This document shows, piece after piece, positions 62,850 through 64,000 of a DNA stretch of 64,000 bases. The position numbers and the translations under genes are program-made. How positions within the stretch are numbered: the stretch's first letter is position 1; each line of letters begins with the position of its first letter. A model generated the notes under the pieces. That model had not been told where the DNA came from and did no database searches. It saw only the letters and a program-made list of their open reading frames with translations. Source of the stretch: Acinetobacter brisouisimilis (lineage in GTDB: Bacteria; Pseudomonadota; Gammaproteobacteria; Pseudomonadales; Moraxellaceae); assembly GCF_000368265.1 (NCBI RefSeq), contig NZ_KB851213.1, forward strand, positions 1-64,000, in the 5' to 3' direction.

Positions 62850-64000
62850 ATGCACTTATTGCTGTTGTTAGGTAAAAATGTGATCCGTAAAATTATTCGA
62901 ACCAGTTTTTTAGGTAAGTTCTTTAGTCCAATTCGTCAGATGATTGTGACAACAGACTATGTAGAAGTTCAGTATAAGAATCAGGAAACACGTCAATTTT
63001 CCTATCAACAGAGTCAGGGGATTGCCCAGCGTCAACAAGGTTTCTGGGGATCCCGATTTTCATGGCATGTTGCAGGGCAACTTTTAGACTATTCCTTATT
63101 AAATCAGGAAGATTTAAACGATTGCTTTGAGCAAATTGTTCAGGCGAGTACAGTTGCTCTAAATCAGAATCTCGTTCAATCCCTGAAAAATTTTCAAACA
63201 CTGGCCGTACAGCAATATTTACGTGAATCCAGTCTAGCGACTTTGCAGGACACACTTGTTCCATTACTGCAAAATTATGTGACGTCTCAGTCCATTTGGC
63301 AGAAACAGCTTCACCCAGAAATGCTGCAACAACTGGATCAGATGCTGAGCTATCTGCCTTTAGATCAAGGCAAGTCTGTTCTCCGTCAGCAATATGAACA
63401 GCAGCAGTTGCAGCAACGCCAAAGCTTCTTTGAACATATTGAGTCAAATCCACTCACTGAACAGCAACGTCTGGCAGTGATTCGCAATGATGATCGTAAT
63501 CTGGTTTTGGCCGCTGCAGGAACAGGCAAGACATCAGTTATGGTGGCAAAGGCACTGGATTTGATTGATTCTGGCCTAGCCCGTCGCCATGAGATTTTAA
63601 TTCTGGCCTATAACAATGCTGCAGCAAAAGAATTAAGAGAACGCTTGCAAAAGCGCAGTCAAAGTTGTGGTATTGCCCCGGAAGATTGTCCTGAAGTCAT
63701 GACTTTCCATGCTCTAGGACGCAGTATTCTACAGCAAGAAAAAAGCTCAACCCATTTATCAGTTTTTACAGAAGATCCGACCAAATTAGAAATCTGGATG
63801 ACTGAATGGCTGAGCAACTATATCCAATCTGATCCAGATGGGCTCAGCCGCTTTATTGAATTAAGTTACCAGCCCGTCAATGCCTTCGATTTTAAAACGA
63901 AAGCGGAGTATGACCGCTATGTGCGTGATCATGAATATCGTACTTTGCAAGGTGAACGGGTACGAGGTTATCAGGAACTCCTGATTGCCAACTGGTTATT
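62850..64000 (+). CDS. UvrD/helicase IV-like SF1 helicase, 3' end outside window
   Basis: The frame is open from the ATG at 62850 (an in-frame stop is 9 bp upstream) to the edge, at least 383 residues. Residues ~1-205 form an N-terminal region (MHLLLLLGKNVIRKIIRTSF; FWGSRFSWHVAGQLLDYS) as in HelD/helicase IV. Then NPLTEQQRLAVIRNDDRNLVLAAAGTGKTSVMVAKAL supplies the Q motif and Walker A, followed by ILILAYNNAAAKELRERL (motif Ia) and VMTFHALGRSIL. It should unwind DNA 3'-5'. Whether it serves repair, replication or defence cannot be told without the 3' end and its neighbours. Confidence 0.9.
   Translation, partial: MHLLLLLGKNVIRKIIRTSFLGKFFSPIRQMIVTTDYVEVQYKNQETRQFSYQQSQGIAQRQQGFWGSRFSWHVAGQLLDYSLLNQEDLNDCFEQIVQASTVALNQNLVQSLKNFQTLAVQQYLRESSLATLQDTLVPLLQNYVTSQSIWQKQLHPEMLQQLDQMLSYLPLDQGKSVLRQQYEQQQLQQRQSFFEHIESNPLTEQQRLAVIRNDDRNLVLAAAGTGKTSVMVAKALDLIDSGLARRHEILILAYNNAAAKELRERLQKRSQSCGIAPEDCPEVMTFHALGRSILQQEKSSTHLSVFTEDPTKLEIWMTEWLSNYIQSDPDGLSRFIELSYQPVNAFDFKTKAEYDRYVRDHEYRTLQGERVRGYQELLIANWL

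Noticed and set aside
62923..63453. 176-codon open frame on the minus strand
   Set aside because: It is the shadow of the helicase gene on the plus strand, which has clear family motifs in this stretch.
40000..64000. Possible XerC/XerD recombination (pdif) sites, common on Acinetobacter plasmids around toxin-antitoxin genes
   Set aside because: I looked for the two 11-bp arms near each TA module and found no convincing copy by eye. A motif search would be needed to exclude diverged sites.

Overview
The window looks like part of a large Acinetobacter plasmid. The DNA is A+T-rich. It carries a Rep_3-type initiator with adjacent 22-bp iterons, a ParA/ParB partition pair, a MobA-like relaxase with a MobC-like partner, several toxin-antitoxin modules and many decayed insertion sequences. 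I see no rRNA, tRNA, CRISPR array or antibiotic-resistance gene. Both ends are open: an RTX gene runs off the left edge and a helicase gene off the right edge, so the plasmid is larger than 64 kb.

Layout. (1) 1-12641, all minus strand: a type I secretion island. A TolC-like outer-membrane protein, an ABC exporter and an HlyD-like adaptor are overlapping or adjacent. They are followed by a 253-aa protein, a lipoprotein, a chimeric gene remnant, a membrane-anchored protein and a giant RTX protein, which is the likely secreted cargo. (2) 12642-13577: a patchwork of decayed plasmid and IS fragments. (3) 13578-39101: a complete fimsbactin-type catechol/hydroxamate siderophore locus. One long minus-strand operon (29806 to 13578) encodes 2,3-dihydroxybenzoate synthesis, three NRPS proteins, a DHB-AMP ligase and the three enzymes for N-acetyl-N-hydroxyputrescine. 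A second minus-strand operon (37312 to 31347) encodes the TonB receptor, an inner-membrane permease, a siderophore reductase-like protein and a MATE exporter. A thioesterase and a phosphopantetheinyl transferase read rightward from the same control region, and an AraC-type regulator reads rightward from the other. Strong Fur-box-like sequences lie at both divergent control regions. (4) 39102-43500: IS remnants around a HipA/HipB module and a decayed second partition locus. (5) 43513-47280: the replication and partition core (rep, iterons, parA, parB). (6) 47281-50683: an IS3 remnant, an intact yhfG next to a broken fic gene, and a divergent LysR/SDR pair. (7) 50684-55504: an unexplained structured non-coding stretch, an XRE/small-protein module and the mobilization genes. 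(8) 55505-62700: a second HipA/HipB module, an orphan iteron array, HicB genes (one beside a broken hicA), a second XRE/small-protein module and HigB2/HigA2. (9) 62850 to the end: a UvrD/helicase IV-like gene.

The most notable points are these. The whole siderophore locus sits on a plasmid and is bracketed by two ~140-bp direct repeats of the same IS3-like remnant. A second, rep-less iteron array and a broken second parB point to plasmid fusion. Two divergent modules, each an XRE regulator plus a small acidic protein of one unnamed family, both have strong dyad operators. The T1SS island shows cassette-style recombination next to its RTX cargo.

All assignments come from reading the sequence and remembered family motifs. 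No database search was run.
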